64,000 nt of DNA from Nitrospira defluvii (lineage in GTDB: Bacteria > Nitrospirota > Nitrospiria > Nitrospirales > Nitrospiraceae), in assembly GCA_011525625.1 (NCBI GenBank), contig WYAX01000014.1:186001-250000 (forward strand). The letters are read 5' to 3'. Within the stretch, counting starts at the first letter, position 1. Each line of letters opens with the position of its first letter. Below the pieces are notes generated by a model that was not told the DNA's origin, made no database searches, and was given only the letters and a program-made list of their open reading frames with translations. The position numbers and the translations under genes are program-made. Positions 9,794 through 18,589 of the stretch are shown piece by piece.

Positions 9794-10160
9794 GATCGTT
9801 ATCCGCCCCCGCGTTTTGACAAATCCTAACCCACAGAATTGCTTGCCTGGCTGAATCAAAGTGGAGCAGTTGCGCTCACGTTGCAAGGAGGCCGCTTCCT
9901 GGGACAGAGAAGCCACAGATTCGCAGAAACGAACATTCCCGAGCGTGAATTTGAATGAGGCTTTCCTGATTAAACTTATTTACGTGCTTCATGTGTGTGG
10001 CTGAAAGCCACATTGCTGCTGCACCTCGTCAGTCGGACACACCAATGACGCCAAGGCAGGTTCTTTCTGTCAAAAGCCTTGAAACGTACGTACGGAAATG
10101 TTTCAACAGTCTCGGGAAGTGGAACAGTTGCTCGTCAAGGCGGGCAGATAGGAGTGTTTT
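9794..10160. other. 367-bp intergenic region
   Basis: I find no convincing gene here; short frames lack a ribosome site and family features. A GCGGGG/CCCCGC pair (about 9778-9783 with 9815-9820) followed by GTTTT could form a weak terminator across the stop of the upstream gene. The stretch just before 10161 contains an AGGAG site for the export gene. Confidence 0.45.
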
Positions 10161-10772
10161 ATGTATGGTGGTTCTCGGAGACATTTCAGGGTGGCATTGC
10201 AATTATTCGTTGTATTTCTCATGCTCAGCCAGGTGAGTTGTCAGCCGTATGAGGTAAGGACAACCCCACCAGAAACCCAGGAGGCTGAGCAGGGCTATCT
10301 GCTTGGACCAGAAGATGTCCTGCTCATCTCCGTCTGGAAGGACGAGCACCTCACAAGAGAAGTTGTCGTCCGGCCGGACGGTTTGATTTCCTTTCCCCTG
10401 GTCGGGGATGTGCCCGCCGAAGGTCGAACGGTGGAGGAACTGCGCTTAGACCTCGCCAAACGATTGATTAAATACATTCCTGCCGTCAATCTCACGGTCG
10501 CTGTCATCAAGCCATTAAGTTACAAAGTCTATGTCGTCGGACGCGTCGCGAAGCCCGGCGAATTCCTGGTGGGTCACTACACCGACGTTCTTCAAGCCTT
10601 GAGCCTCGCCGGCGGCTTGACCCCCTTTGCAGCGGAAAACGATATTAAGGTTGTGCGCCGCGTAATGGGTCAACAGCAGACCTTCCCGTTTCGGTATGGT
10701 GATGTACGGAAGGGGATTGACCTGGAACAGAATATTATCTTGCAGCGCGGCGACGTCGTGATGGTGCCGTAG
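10161..10772 (+). CDS. Polysaccharide export lipoprotein (Wza/EpsA-like, PEP-CTERM type)
   Basis: A 203-residue outer-membrane export lipoprotein. Residues 1-27 are a lipoprotein signal ending in LSQVSC, with Cys27 as the lipidation site. Residues ~45-115 are the Poly_export domain (YLLGPEDVLLISVWKDEHL, VVVRPDGLISFPLVGDV). Residues ~120-200 are an SLBB-type domain (VYVVGRVAKPGEF, ALSLAGGLTPFA). The size is far below E. coli Wza (about 380 residues) and matches the short exporters found with EPS/PEP-CTERM loci. AGGAG lies a few bases upstream of ATG 10161. It should form the outer-membrane passage together with the barrel and Wzz-like proteins downstream. Confidence 0.9.
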   Translation: MYGGSRRHFRVALQLFVVFLMLSQVSCQPYEVRTTPPETQEAEQGYLLGPEDVLLISVWKDEHLTREVVVRPDGLISFPLVGDVPAEGRTVEELRLDLAKRLIKYIPAVNLTVAVIKPLSYKVYVVGRVAKPGEFLVGHYTDVLQALSLAGGLTPFAAENDIKVVRRVMGQQQTFPFRYGDVRKGIDLEQNIILQRGDVVMVP

Positions 10773-10775
10773 TCC

Positions 10776-12014
10776 GTGAATACGTCACTGTTCTACAGAC
10801 GAGAAGGTAAAGGGACATGCTGGAGGGCGAAGATGGGCACGTTGTGTCTGCTGCTGCTCGCCATCCTCGCATGTTGCTGTTCTACAGGCCTTGCGGCTGA
10901 ATGGTCGCTCGTACCCTCGATGAGTACTAAGGCTTATTACAACGACAATCTATTGCTGACTCCCTTGCCACACGATCCGACTTACGGCTACTGGATTTCA
11001 CCAGGAGTGGAGTTCGCCGGCAAGACCGAACGACTGGAGGTCAGCGGCAGGGCGGCGCTGGACTTCGTGGATTATTACGGAGGTGAGCCCAACCGGTTCA
11101 CGAATGTGTTCTTGCCGCTGACGTTGAAGTATCGAACTGAGCGGGACGAATGGGGATTCACCGGGGGATTTACCAGAGACAATACGTTGATGGGGGAATT
11201 GTTGACAACCGGTATCGTGTTGCGATTTACCCAACGAAACCTGTGGAATCTGAATCCGAGTTGGACCAGAATGGTCAACGAAAAGCTGGGTTTTAAGAGC
11301 ACATTCCAGTTCAGCGATGCAAGTTATCAGGACGGGCTTCGTCTGGGACTGGTCGATTATCAGGTGTTCGGAGGAACAGCCGGGTTCCTATACCACTTGA
11401 CGGAGCGTGACGATGTGCAAATAACTGGAACATACACGAACTTTCACACAAAAGATGCCCCTTTCGCTCTGAGAGCCTATTACCCCGGAGTTCTCTTGTC
11501 CTTCACGCATGTGTTTTCGGAAGGACTGAGTTTCATGGCCTACGGTGGCCCGCGTTTTCTTAATTCCGCCGCTCAGTTTTCTGGGCTGAATCAAAAAGAA
11601 AAGGACACGATTTGGGTCTTTGCCACCAATGTAACGCAGAAGTTTGACAGAGCCACTCTGCAGCTCAGTGTAACTCGTGATATTTTGCCAAGTGGATTTG
11701 GAATGCTGACTCAGACCGACCGGTTAGGCGCAACAGCGTCCTATGACCTGACGGAAAATCTGACTGTATCCTTGGATGCGGCGGGATACATTGTGGACGG
11801 TGCAACCATACAAGCAAGGGGGGGGAGGTTACTTGAACAGCAATTGTTCTATCTTACGCCGAGAGTGGCATGGCATTTTTCGGAATGGTGGAGGGCCGAA
11901 GCCTCTTATGGTTTCCGATGGCGGGATACTGACTCAATCAATGAGCCAGTTACCTCCAATATGCTCATGTTGATGTTGACCTACTATCCCCCCAAATTCG
12001 CGATCTCGAATTAG
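10776..12014 (+). CDS. Outer-membrane beta-barrel protein of the EPS/PEP-CTERM locus
   Basis: An up to 412-residue exported protein made of alternating amphipathic beta strands with many aromatic residues (SMSTKAYYNDNLLLTPL, GRAALDFVDYYGG, LNPSWTRMVNEKLGF), and a C-terminal strand YGFRWR...LTYYPPKFAI. This resembles the BBP2/TIGR03016-type barrels seen in exosortase-associated loci. GTG 10776 is 3 bases after the previous stop and gives a basic n-region before the hydrophobic signal core. ATG 10833 has a better GGAGGG site but would leave an uncharged n-region, so the start is unsettled. It may be the conduit for polymer crossing the outer membrane; that role is inferred from position. Confidence 0.7.
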   Translation: MNTSLFYRREGKGTCWRAKMGTLCLLLLAILACCCSTGLAAEWSLVPSMSTKAYYNDNLLLTPLPHDPTYGYWISPGVEFAGKTERLEVSGRAALDFVDYYGGEPNRFTNVFLPLTLKYRTERDEWGFTGGFTRDNTLMGELLTTGIVLRFTQRNLWNLNPSWTRMVNEKLGFKSTFQFSDASYQDGLRLGLVDYQVFGGTAGFLYHLTERDDVQITGTYTNFHTKDAPFALRAYYPGVLLSFTHVFSEGLSFMAYGGPRFLNSAAQFSGLNQKEKDTIWVFATNVTQKFDRATLQLSVTRDILPSGFGMLTQTDRLGATASYDLTENLTVSLDAAGYIVDGATIQARGGRLLEQQLFYLTPRVAWHFSEWWRAEASYGFRWRDTDSINEPVTSNMLMLMLTYYPPKFAISN

Positions 12015-12038
12015 GGAAAGCGTTTCAAAGGACTTTCA

Positions 12039-13808
12039 ATGGCAGACCTACGACGGCCACCGGAATCAGAATCAACGATGAGCCTTGAGGATTACTTGGG
12101 GATCCTTCGTCGCAGGCGAGTAGTGGTACTGCTCGTTGCTGGTCTTCTTTTGGCCTTGAGCAGTACAGCGGCTATCCTCTGGCCCCCAACGTTTAAGTCT
12201 ACGGCTACTATATTGATCGAAGAACAGGAAGTCCCAGCTGAGTTGGTCCACAGTACGATCACCACTTATGCCGACCAACGGATTGAAATGATCAAGCAGC
12301 AAGTCATGAGTCGGTCCGGCCTGTGGAAAGTGGTCGAACAATATGGGCTTTATCCAGACATGCGGCAGGAAAATCCAACCGAAGCAGTCATCAAGCGTTT
12401 CATCAAGGATATCGAAGTGGAAGTGATCAGCGCCGACGTGATCGACAAACGGACGCAGCATGCGACCAAAGCTACCATCGCGTTCACGGTCTCCTACAAT
12501 AGCAACACACCTGATACCGCCCAGCGCGTCGCCAACGAATTGACCAGCCTCTTTCTCGGTGAAAACCTGAAAAGCCGGGAGCGGCAGGCGCAAGAGACCA
12601 CGACCTTTCTCAAACAGGAAGCGGAAAGCCTCGCCGCCCACATCGAGGAGGTTGAAGCCAAGTTATCCAAATTCAAGCAACGCGCGGCTGGTGCGTTGCC
12701 CGAGTTGATGCCGCTCAACCTGCAGATGATGAACCAGGCCGACCGCGAGTTGGTGGATCTCGACCAGCAAATCCGCAGCCTCCAGGAGCGCAAGAACTAC
12801 CTCGAAGGGGAACTCGCGACGATCAAGCCGAATACGCCGATTCTGTCGGTGACCGGCGAGCGCATTTTGGATAGCGTCGAACGCTTGCGGTCTCTGCGTG
12901 CCCAATATGCCGGAGCATCGGCGAGTTTTGCTCCTGATCATCCCGATGTGATCAAGATGAAACAGGAAATCGCCGCGCTGGAGCGGGAAACCGGAGCGAG
13001 ACCGGAAGGGGAGGAGATCGCCAAACAGCTGATCGATGCCAAGGCCCGACTCGCGACGTTAACCGATCGACTGGGTGCGGAGCACCCCGATGTCCTGCAG
13101 ACGAAACGTACGATCGCGGCGTTGCAGCAGGATCTTGCTCGAGTCGGCGCCGGTTCCGTGAACAGGAATCAACCACGACCGGAGAATCCGGCCTACATCA
13201 ACATTCAGGCGCAACTGAACTCCGTGGTCTCCTCACTCGACGGCCTCAAGAATAGCCGCACGATCGTCAAACGGCGCTTGCAGGACTATGCCACCCGTGT
13301 GGAGCGAACCCCTGAGTTGGAGCCGGATTATCTGGTCTTGATCCGCGACCGCGATACGTCCGCCCAAAAATACCAGGACATCCGGTCCCGGTTGCTGGAA
13401 GCGAAGGTGTCGGAGGGGCTGGAAGTTCAGCGCAAGGGGGAACGGTTCTCACTCATCGATCCACCGGGTTTGCCGGAGAGCCCCGAAAAGCCGAATCGAA
13501 AAGCCATCGTCTTGCTGGGCGTGATTCTCGCGATGGCAGGAGGCGCCGGGGTCGCGGCCCTGGCCGAACATCTCGACCATTCCATTCGCACGCCGGAGCA
13601 ACTGTTGCGGGTCACACAGGCCTTTCCCCTGGCGGTCATTCCGTACATGCCGAACCAGGCGGATGTCGGCCGTGCGCTCCGACGGCGTGGGAGAATCAGG
13701 ATGGCCGGGGTGGGGGCCCTGGCTCTTCTTCTGCTGCTGTGTCATCTCTTCTGGACCCCCTTGGACGTCGTATGGTTCGCAACCTTGAGGAAATTCGGCA
13801 TCGAATGA
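12039..13808 (+). CDS. Wzz-type chain-length determinant (PEP-CTERM/XrtA type)
   Basis: A 589-residue inner-membrane polysaccharide co-polymerase. Residues ~17-55 hold the Wzz start and first membrane span (LEDYLGILRRRRVVVLLVAGLLL). Residues ~150-430 are a long coiled-coil periplasmic stalk. A second span follows the PGLPESPEKPNRKAIVLLGVILA segment near 490, and a third hydrophobic helix is near 550-570. No Walker motifs are present, so the kinase is the separate downstream gene. The stalk contains an internal near-duplicate, HPDVIKMKQEIAALE and HPDVLQTKRTIAALQ, about 50 residues apart. It is expected to set polymer length and couple polymerisation to export. Confidence 0.88.
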   Translation: MADLRRPPESESTMSLEDYLGILRRRRVVVLLVAGLLLALSSTAAILWPPTFKSTATILIEEQEVPAELVHSTITTYADQRIEMIKQQVMSRSGLWKVVEQYGLYPDMRQENPTEAVIKRFIKDIEVEVISADVIDKRTQHATKATIAFTVSYNSNTPDTAQRVANELTSLFLGENLKSRERQAQETTTFLKQEAESLAAHIEEVEAKLSKFKQRAAGALPELMPLNLQMMNQADRELVDLDQQIRSLQERKNYLEGELATIKPNTPILSVTGERILDSVERLRSLRAQYAGASASFAPDHPDVIKMKQEIAALERETGARPEGEEIAKQLIDAKARLATLTDRLGAEHPDVLQTKRTIAALQQDLARVGAGSVNRNQPRPENPAYINIQAQLNSVVSSLDGLKNSRTIVKRRLQDYATRVERTPELEPDYLVLIRDRDTSAQKYQDIRSRLLEAKVSEGLEVQRKGERFSLIDPPGLPESPEKPNRKAIVLLGVILAMAGGAGVAALAEHLDHSIRTPEQLLRVTQAFPLAVIPYMPNQADVGRALRRRGRIRMAGVGALALLLLLCHLFWTPLDVVWFATLRKFGIE

Positions 13809-13869
13809 CCGTGGTCATCTCCTGACGTGAGGTCGTTGCACCGGTCTGCCAGTATGGAAAGGGGTCACC

Positions 13870-14697
13870 ATGGAATGGTTTCAAGCGGCGCTCGATCGCT
13901 ATAAACAACAGCAGCACCACCAAAGCCCTCCCAGATCCGGTCCCGGCCGAACCCAGCCTATTCGCGCGATTCCGGCCACCATCGTGTATACCCGTACGCG
14001 CTCGGTACAGATCCCCGAACCGGTGCTGCGGGAACAGCGTATTCTGTCCGGATTCGAAGGAGGGCCGTTCGTCGATTCGTTCAAAATCCTTCGCACGCAG
14101 GTGTTGCATCGGGTCAGAGAAAAGGGATGGAACGTCATCGGTGTGACCAGCCCCGGAGAGCGGGAAGGCAAGACCTTCACGGCCGTGAACCTCGCAGCCA
14201 GCCTGGCCATGGATGTGACGCAATCCGTGCTGCTGGTCGACGCGAATCTCCGCCACCCCACTGTGCATGAGATGTTCGATCTGGGCGAGTGCCAAGGACT
14301 GGCCGATTATTTATTGGACGATGTGCCGATCGAACAATTGCTGGTGCATCCCGGCATCGGCCGCTTCGTCCTGTTGCCCGGCGGACGGACCGTGTCGCAC
14401 TCGGCGGAAGCCCTGACCTCACCGAAAATGGTGGCCCTGGTCGACGAGTTTAAACATCGCTATCAATCGCGTATGATCCTGTTCGACCTGCCCCCGATTT
14501 TGCAGACGTCGGACGTGCTGGCCTTTTCGCCCTATCTGGATGCCATGCTCGTGGTGATTGAAGAAGGGCGCACAAAAGCGGAAGATGTGGAACGGGCCTT
14601 GGCGCTGATCAAGCAGTCGACGCCCGTCCTGGGGACGGTGGTCAACAAAGTGGGCCACGCAACGGCTACGCCCGCCGGCATGAAACGAATGATATAG
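13870..14697 (+). CDS. BY-kinase-type ATPase (XrtA-associated tyrosine autokinase family)
   Basis: A 275-residue cytoplasmic P-loop protein of the CpsD/Wzc-kinase family. Walker A is SPGEREGKTFTAV (Lys101), Walker A' is VLLVDANLRHP (~123-133), and Walker B is MILFDLPPI (~205). A basic, Q/H-rich N-terminal ~60 residues precede the fold. Unlike Wzc or CpsD there is no tyrosine cluster at the C-terminus, which ends HATATPAGMKRMI, so autophosphorylation sites, if any, lie elsewhere. It follows the Wzz gene by 61 bases and should pair with it to control polymer length. The start is supported by an AAAGGGG site. Confidence 0.87.
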   Translation: MEWFQAALDRYKQQQHHQSPPRSGPGRTQPIRAIPATIVYTRTRSVQIPEPVLREQRILSGFEGGPFVDSFKILRTQVLHRVREKGWNVIGVTSPGEREGKTFTAVNLAASLAMDVTQSVLLVDANLRHPTVHEMFDLGECQGLADYLLDDVPIEQLLVHPGIGRFVLLPGGRTVSHSAEALTSPKMVALVDEFKHRYQSRMILFDLPPILQTSDVLAFSPYLDAMLVVIEEGRTKAEDVERALALIKQSTPVLGTVVNKVGHATATPAGMKRMI

Positions 14698-14704
14698 GCC
14701 ATGC

Positions 14705-16102
14705 ATGTATAAGAGCTTCTACCGCCTCCACAGCAAACCGTTCTCGCTGCTGCCGGACAGTGAATTTCTCTATCTCGGGGCGACTCATCGCACCGCGTAC
14801 AGCCTGTTGGAATACGGCCTCCTCACCGAAGCCCCGTTCATGGTGCTGACCGGCGATCCCGGCACGGGCAAAACCTCCCTCCTGCATAAGTTGATCGGGG
14901 ACAATCGCGACCTCTACTCCATCGGGTTTTTGACCAATGCCCGCTACGATGTGGACTATCTGCTCCCGTGGATCCTGTTGGCCCTGGGGCTCAACACCAA
15001 ACAACTCGATCCGGTCGAGGCGCAACATCTGTTCGCGAAGTTTCTGGCGGAGGAGGCGCTCCGGAAGCGCCGCGTGGTGCTCATTATGGATGAGGCGCAA
15101 AACCTGGGCGTGAAATTGCTGGAAGAGTTGCGCCTCTTGTCCAATCTGAATCGAGAGAAATCGCTGCAACTGCAGATCATTCTGTCGGGACAACCGGATC
15201 TCCAGGCCCTGCTCCGGCGCGTGGACATGACGCAATTTGCACAGCGCGTCGTGGTGGACTACCACATCCAGCCCTTCACGGAAGAGGACGTGGCGCAGTA
15301 CATCCATCACCGGATCCAGTTATCCGGCGGGTCCAGACCACTCTTCAGCCCCCAGGCCTGCGCATTGACGTACCGGTTGAGTCAGGGCAATCCGCGGCTG
15401 ATCAATCAGGTCTGCGAAATGGCGTTGACGTACGGCTTTGCTCAGCAGGCCCCGCGCATTACGGCACAATTGCTGGCGCAGGCCGCGCTCGACCGGAGAA
15501 AAAATCGGATTCTCCCGCTGTCCGAGCTCGACGATCTGGCCGACATCGCCGCGACGGAGGGAGCAGAGGCGGCGGAGCGGCCGGAGCAGTTCACCCAACC
15601 GCGGCCCGCCCCTGAGCCGCTGCCTGTCGCTGCCGAAGCGGCAACCGAGTCCGCGGAGATGTACTACCAGCAGGGCATGGTACTCCGGAAGGCGCAGAAA
15701 TTTATCGCGGCCATGGCCCGGTTCCAGCAGGCGGCGCAGGATCCCGCCTATCACTTGCGAGCATTCGGCCAGATCGGGCTCTGCTATCGCGCGCTCGGTC
15801 AGGTGCCCCAGGCCGTGGCCGCATTTCGAAAGGCGTGCACCGATTACAACGCGCCTCATCAACAAAGCTTGAGCGTCCGCTACCTGTTGGGACGGACCCT
15901 CGAACAGCTGGGGGACAGGCCCGAAGCGCTGGAACAGTACCGGCTGATCTTTCGTATGGACCGCACATTCAAGGATACGGCGGCCAGACTCTCCAGTCTT
16001 GAAGACGGTCCGGCTCCTGACGCACGACGCAGCCGCAGTGAGTCCTGGGGAATCGGCTTCGCCTGGAAACAGATGCGGCAGCTGTTGAAGGGGGACCGAT
16101 AA
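14705..16102 (+). CDS. ExeA-like AAA ATPase with TPR tail (EPS/PEP-CTERM locus)
   Basis: A 465-residue protein. Residues 1-~270 are an ExeA/GspA-type AAA ATPase: LVYL-like start MYKSFYRLHSKPFSLLPD, Walker A GDPGTGKTSLL (~54-64), Walker B VVLIMDEAQNL (~122-132), and a sensor stretch GNPRLINQVCEMAL. A proline/alanine/glutamate linker (~285-315) leads to ~3 TPR-like repeats (~318-435) ending with a basic tail. Members of the N-terminal family (TIGR03015 type) are regular parts of exosortase-linked exopolysaccharide loci. The TPR extension is not in all of them and suggests docking to a partner. ATG 14705 starts 8 bases after the kinase stop. Confidence 0.82.
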   Translation: MYKSFYRLHSKPFSLLPDSEFLYLGATHRTAYSLLEYGLLTEAPFMVLTGDPGTGKTSLLHKLIGDNRDLYSIGFLTNARYDVDYLLPWILLALGLNTKQLDPVEAQHLFAKFLAEEALRKRRVVLIMDEAQNLGVKLLEELRLLSNLNREKSLQLQIILSGQPDLQALLRRVDMTQFAQRVVVDYHIQPFTEEDVAQYIHHRIQLSGGSRPLFSPQACALTYRLSQGNPRLINQVCEMALTYGFAQQAPRITAQLLAQAALDRRKNRILPLSELDDLADIAATEGAEAAERPEQFTQPRPAPEPLPVAAEAATESAEMYYQQGMVLRKAQKFIAAMARFQQAAQDPAYHLRAFGQIGLCYRALGQVPQAVAAFRKACTDYNAPHQQSLSVRYLLGRTLEQLGDRPEALEQYRLIFRMDRTFKDTAARLSSLEDGPAPDARRSRSESWGIGFAWKQMRQLLKGDR

Positions 16103-16139
16103 CGTCACGAGCACCTTCCATCGCACCGTCGCCGACTCC

Positions 16140-18290
16140 ATGAAACAGATCCTTCAACATAATCGGTCCACCACGATACAGGTCGAGGAGGTGCCTCCGC
16201 CTGCGCTGCGCGGAAGCGGCCTGCTGGTTCTCAATGAGGCCTCGCTCATTAGTCCGGGGACTGAAAAGTCGACCGTCCAAAGCGCCCAACAGTCGCTCAT
16301 GAGTCGGGCGATGGAGCGTCCGGAAAAAGTCAAAAAGGTTCTAGCCGCCATCCACAAAGATGGACTCGCACAGACCCTGTCACGCGTCTTCGACAAGTTG
16401 GATACCCCGGTGGCCTTGGGCTATAGCTGCGCGGGCACCGTTGTGGATGTGGCTCAGGACGCGGGCGCCTTTGCAATCGGCGACCGCGTGGCCTGTGCCG
16501 GGCAGAACTATGCCTCTCACGCCGAAATGGTCTATGTCCCGAAACACCTCTGCGTGAAGATCCCCGATCCCGTCGACTTCGAAGATGCGTCGTGTGTCAC
16601 GCTCGGCGCGATCGCACTCCAGGGCGTCCGCCAGGCGGAACCCAGGCTCGGGGACCGGATCGCCGTCATCGGCCTCGGACTTCTCGGCCAGCTCACCGTG
16701 CAATTATTGAAGGCCTCCGGCTGCCGCGTACTCGGCTCCGACCTTGATCCTTCGAAGCTGGAATTGGCACGTCAGTTCGGTGCGGACCTGGCTGTCGATT
16801 CCGGCGCGCTGCCTGATGCGTCGGCGGCCTTTTCCGAAGGCCATGGCGTGGATGCCGTGATCATTACGGCCAGCACCAAAGACAACGGCCCTATCGAAGT
16901 GGCCGGCGCGATCGCTCGTAAGAAGGGGCGGGTGGTGGTGGTCGGTGCCGTCGGCATGAATGTGCCGCGTGAACCCTATTACAAAAAAGAATTGGATTTG
17001 CGCCTCTCCATGTCGTACGGACCGGGCCGGTACGACAGCCGGTACGAAGAGCAGGGGCAGGACTATCCGTTTGCCTACGTTCGCTGGACCGAACAACGCA
17101 ACATGCAGGCCTTTCTCGAACTGGTGGCGGAACGCAAGGTGCTCCTGAAGCCCCTGATCACCCATCGGTTCCCGATCGAACAGGCCGAGTCCGCCTATGC
17201 CCTGATGATGGAGGGGAAGCAGCCCTACATCGCCATGGTCATCACCTATCCCTCCGATCGCGCCCGTTCCCTGCCGCGCATCATTCCCGTTGGGAAAGGA
17301 CAGGCCGGTCGGCCCGTCACGATGGGCATCATCGGCGCGGGCAACCATGTGAAAGATATGCTGGTGCCGCCGCTGCAGGCCTTGAACCGGGTTGCGATTC
17401 GCGGCATCTGCACCGCCTCAGGTATCAGCGCGAAGACCCTTGCCGGAAAAATCGAGGCGGCTTACTGCACCAGCGACGCCCAGTCGATCCTGGACGACCA
17501 GGCGATCAACTGCGTCTTGATCGGCACGCGCCATGACAGCCATGCCTCCCTCGTGGTCAGGTCGCTGCTGGCGGACAAACACGTGTTTGTCGAAAAGCCG
17601 CTCTGCCTCACAGAAGACGAGCTGCAAGAGATTCGCGCGACCTATGAAAAAAAGGCTGTAGAGGGGCTGCAGCTGATGGCGGGGTTCAATCGACGGTTTT
17701 CGCCCCACGCGACGGAAGCTCGCACCTTTTTCGCCTCGCGGACCAATCCGCTGGTGATGCTCTACCGCATCAACGCCGGTCGCATCCCCCCGGACCATTG
17801 GATCCAAGATCCTCAGGTGGGAGGCGGGCGCATCGTTGGAGAGGTCTGCCATTTTGTGGACTATCTGCAGGCGTTGTGCGGCGCGCGTCCAACGTCCGTC
17901 TGCGCCGCTCGGGTAGGCCGTCACAGTTCGGGCCTCACGGACGATCAGTGCAGTATCACGTTGACCTTCAGCGACGGATCCCTCGGCACGATCGTCTATA
18001 ACGCCGAAGGTCACTCCGGACTTCCCAAAGAACGATTCGAAGCGCACGCCGACGGTAAATCTCTCGCCATGGATGATTTCATGGAAACATCCTTATACGA
18101 AGGCACCCACCATCGCCGCTTCAAGACACCAAAACGAGACAAGGGATTTACTGAAGAAATGACGCGGTTTGTCCAGGCCATCGAGCAGGGCGGACCGCCG
18201 GTGATGCCGTTCGACCAGATCGAGGCCGTCACCCGCGCCTGCCTGCTGGCCGTCAGGAGCCTGCAGACCGGCGAGACCTACCCCCTCTAG
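16140..18290 (+). CDS. Two-domain oxidoreductase: MDR/alcohol dehydrogenase plus Gfo/Idh/MocA
   Basis: A 716-residue fusion. Residues 1-~365 are a medium-chain dehydrogenase: LGYSCAGTVVDVAQDAG, GDRVACAGQNYASHAE, and the NAD(P) site VIGLGLLGQLTVQLLKASG. Residues ~390-716 are a Gfo/Idh/MocA oxidoreductase: MGIIGAGNHVKDML, the active-site EKPLCLTEDEL, then GGGRIVGEVCHFVDYLQALCG. This bi-domain architecture is known near heparinase-like and exopolysaccharide genes, where it is thought to oxidise or epimerise sugars or sugar nucleotides. It starts 37 bases after the ATPase gene and closes the locus on this side. The substrate is unknown; structural zinc ligands are not obvious. Confidence 0.85.
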   Translation: MKQILQHNRSTTIQVEEVPPPALRGSGLLVLNEASLISPGTEKSTVQSAQQSLMSRAMERPEKVKKVLAAIHKDGLAQTLSRVFDKLDTPVALGYSCAGTVVDVAQDAGAFAIGDRVACAGQNYASHAEMVYVPKHLCVKIPDPVDFEDASCVTLGAIALQGVRQAEPRLGDRIAVIGLGLLGQLTVQLLKASGCRVLGSDLDPSKLELARQFGADLAVDSGALPDASAAFSEGHGVDAVIITASTKDNGPIEVAGAIARKKGRVVVVGAVGMNVPREPYYKKELDLRLSMSYGPGRYDSRYEEQGQDYPFAYVRWTEQRNMQAFLELVAERKVLLKPLITHRFPIEQAESAYALMMEGKQPYIAMVITYPSDRARSLPRIIPVGKGQAGRPVTMGIIGAGNHVKDMLVPPLQALNRVAIRGICTASGISAKTLAGKIEAAYCTSDAQSILDDQAINCVLIGTRHDSHASLVVRSLLADKHVFVEKPLCLTEDELQEIRATYEKKAVEGLQLMAGFNRRFSPHATEARTFFASRTNPLVMLYRINAGRIPPDHWIQDPQVGGGRIVGEVCHFVDYLQALCGARPTSVCAARVGRHSSGLTDDQCSITLTFSDGSLGTIVYNAEGHSGLPKERFEAHADGKSLAMDDFMETSLYEGTHHRRFKTPKRDKGFTEEMTRFVQAIEQGGPPVMPFDQIEAVTRACLLAVRSLQTGETYPL

Positions 18291-18589
18291 CCCACTGTTC
18301 ACGGCGCAGCATGTCCCGCCCCTCCAGCCGGGTATGAACCGGCAAGAGTCAAGTTTCATCCGCTCCCAGCCGATGAGTGGCTAGCCCCCATTATTCATGA
18401 CGGTTCGTCGTGAACTCGCCAAGTCGCGTCGTGAGACCGGCGCGCGGAGCCGTGAGGGCCCGAGGCATACTCGTGCAGTACGTCGAGGGGCCGAGTGGCG
18501 AGCCTGCCGGCCGCAGGCTTGTCGAAACAGCGGATCGGCGAGTGCGGCAGAAGTGTTCATGAATCATGCGGGCTGAGGGGAGTGCCGTC
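18291..18589. other. Intergenic spacer with hairpin and dispersed-repeat-like sequence
   Basis: No gene is evident. AGCCTGC...GCAGGCT forms a 7-bp stem around 18499-18517. The segment 18401-18423 is similar to the reverse complement of 35824-35845, sharing TCGTCGTGAA and a CAAG end. The last part supplies a GAGGGG ribosome site for the next gene. Confidence 0.4.

Noticed and set aside
1..18290. An exosortase or PEP-CTERM protein gene inside the polysaccharide locus
   Set aside because: No frame shows an exosortase Cys/Arg/His pattern or a terminal PEP motif plus helix; such genes, if present, are outside the window.
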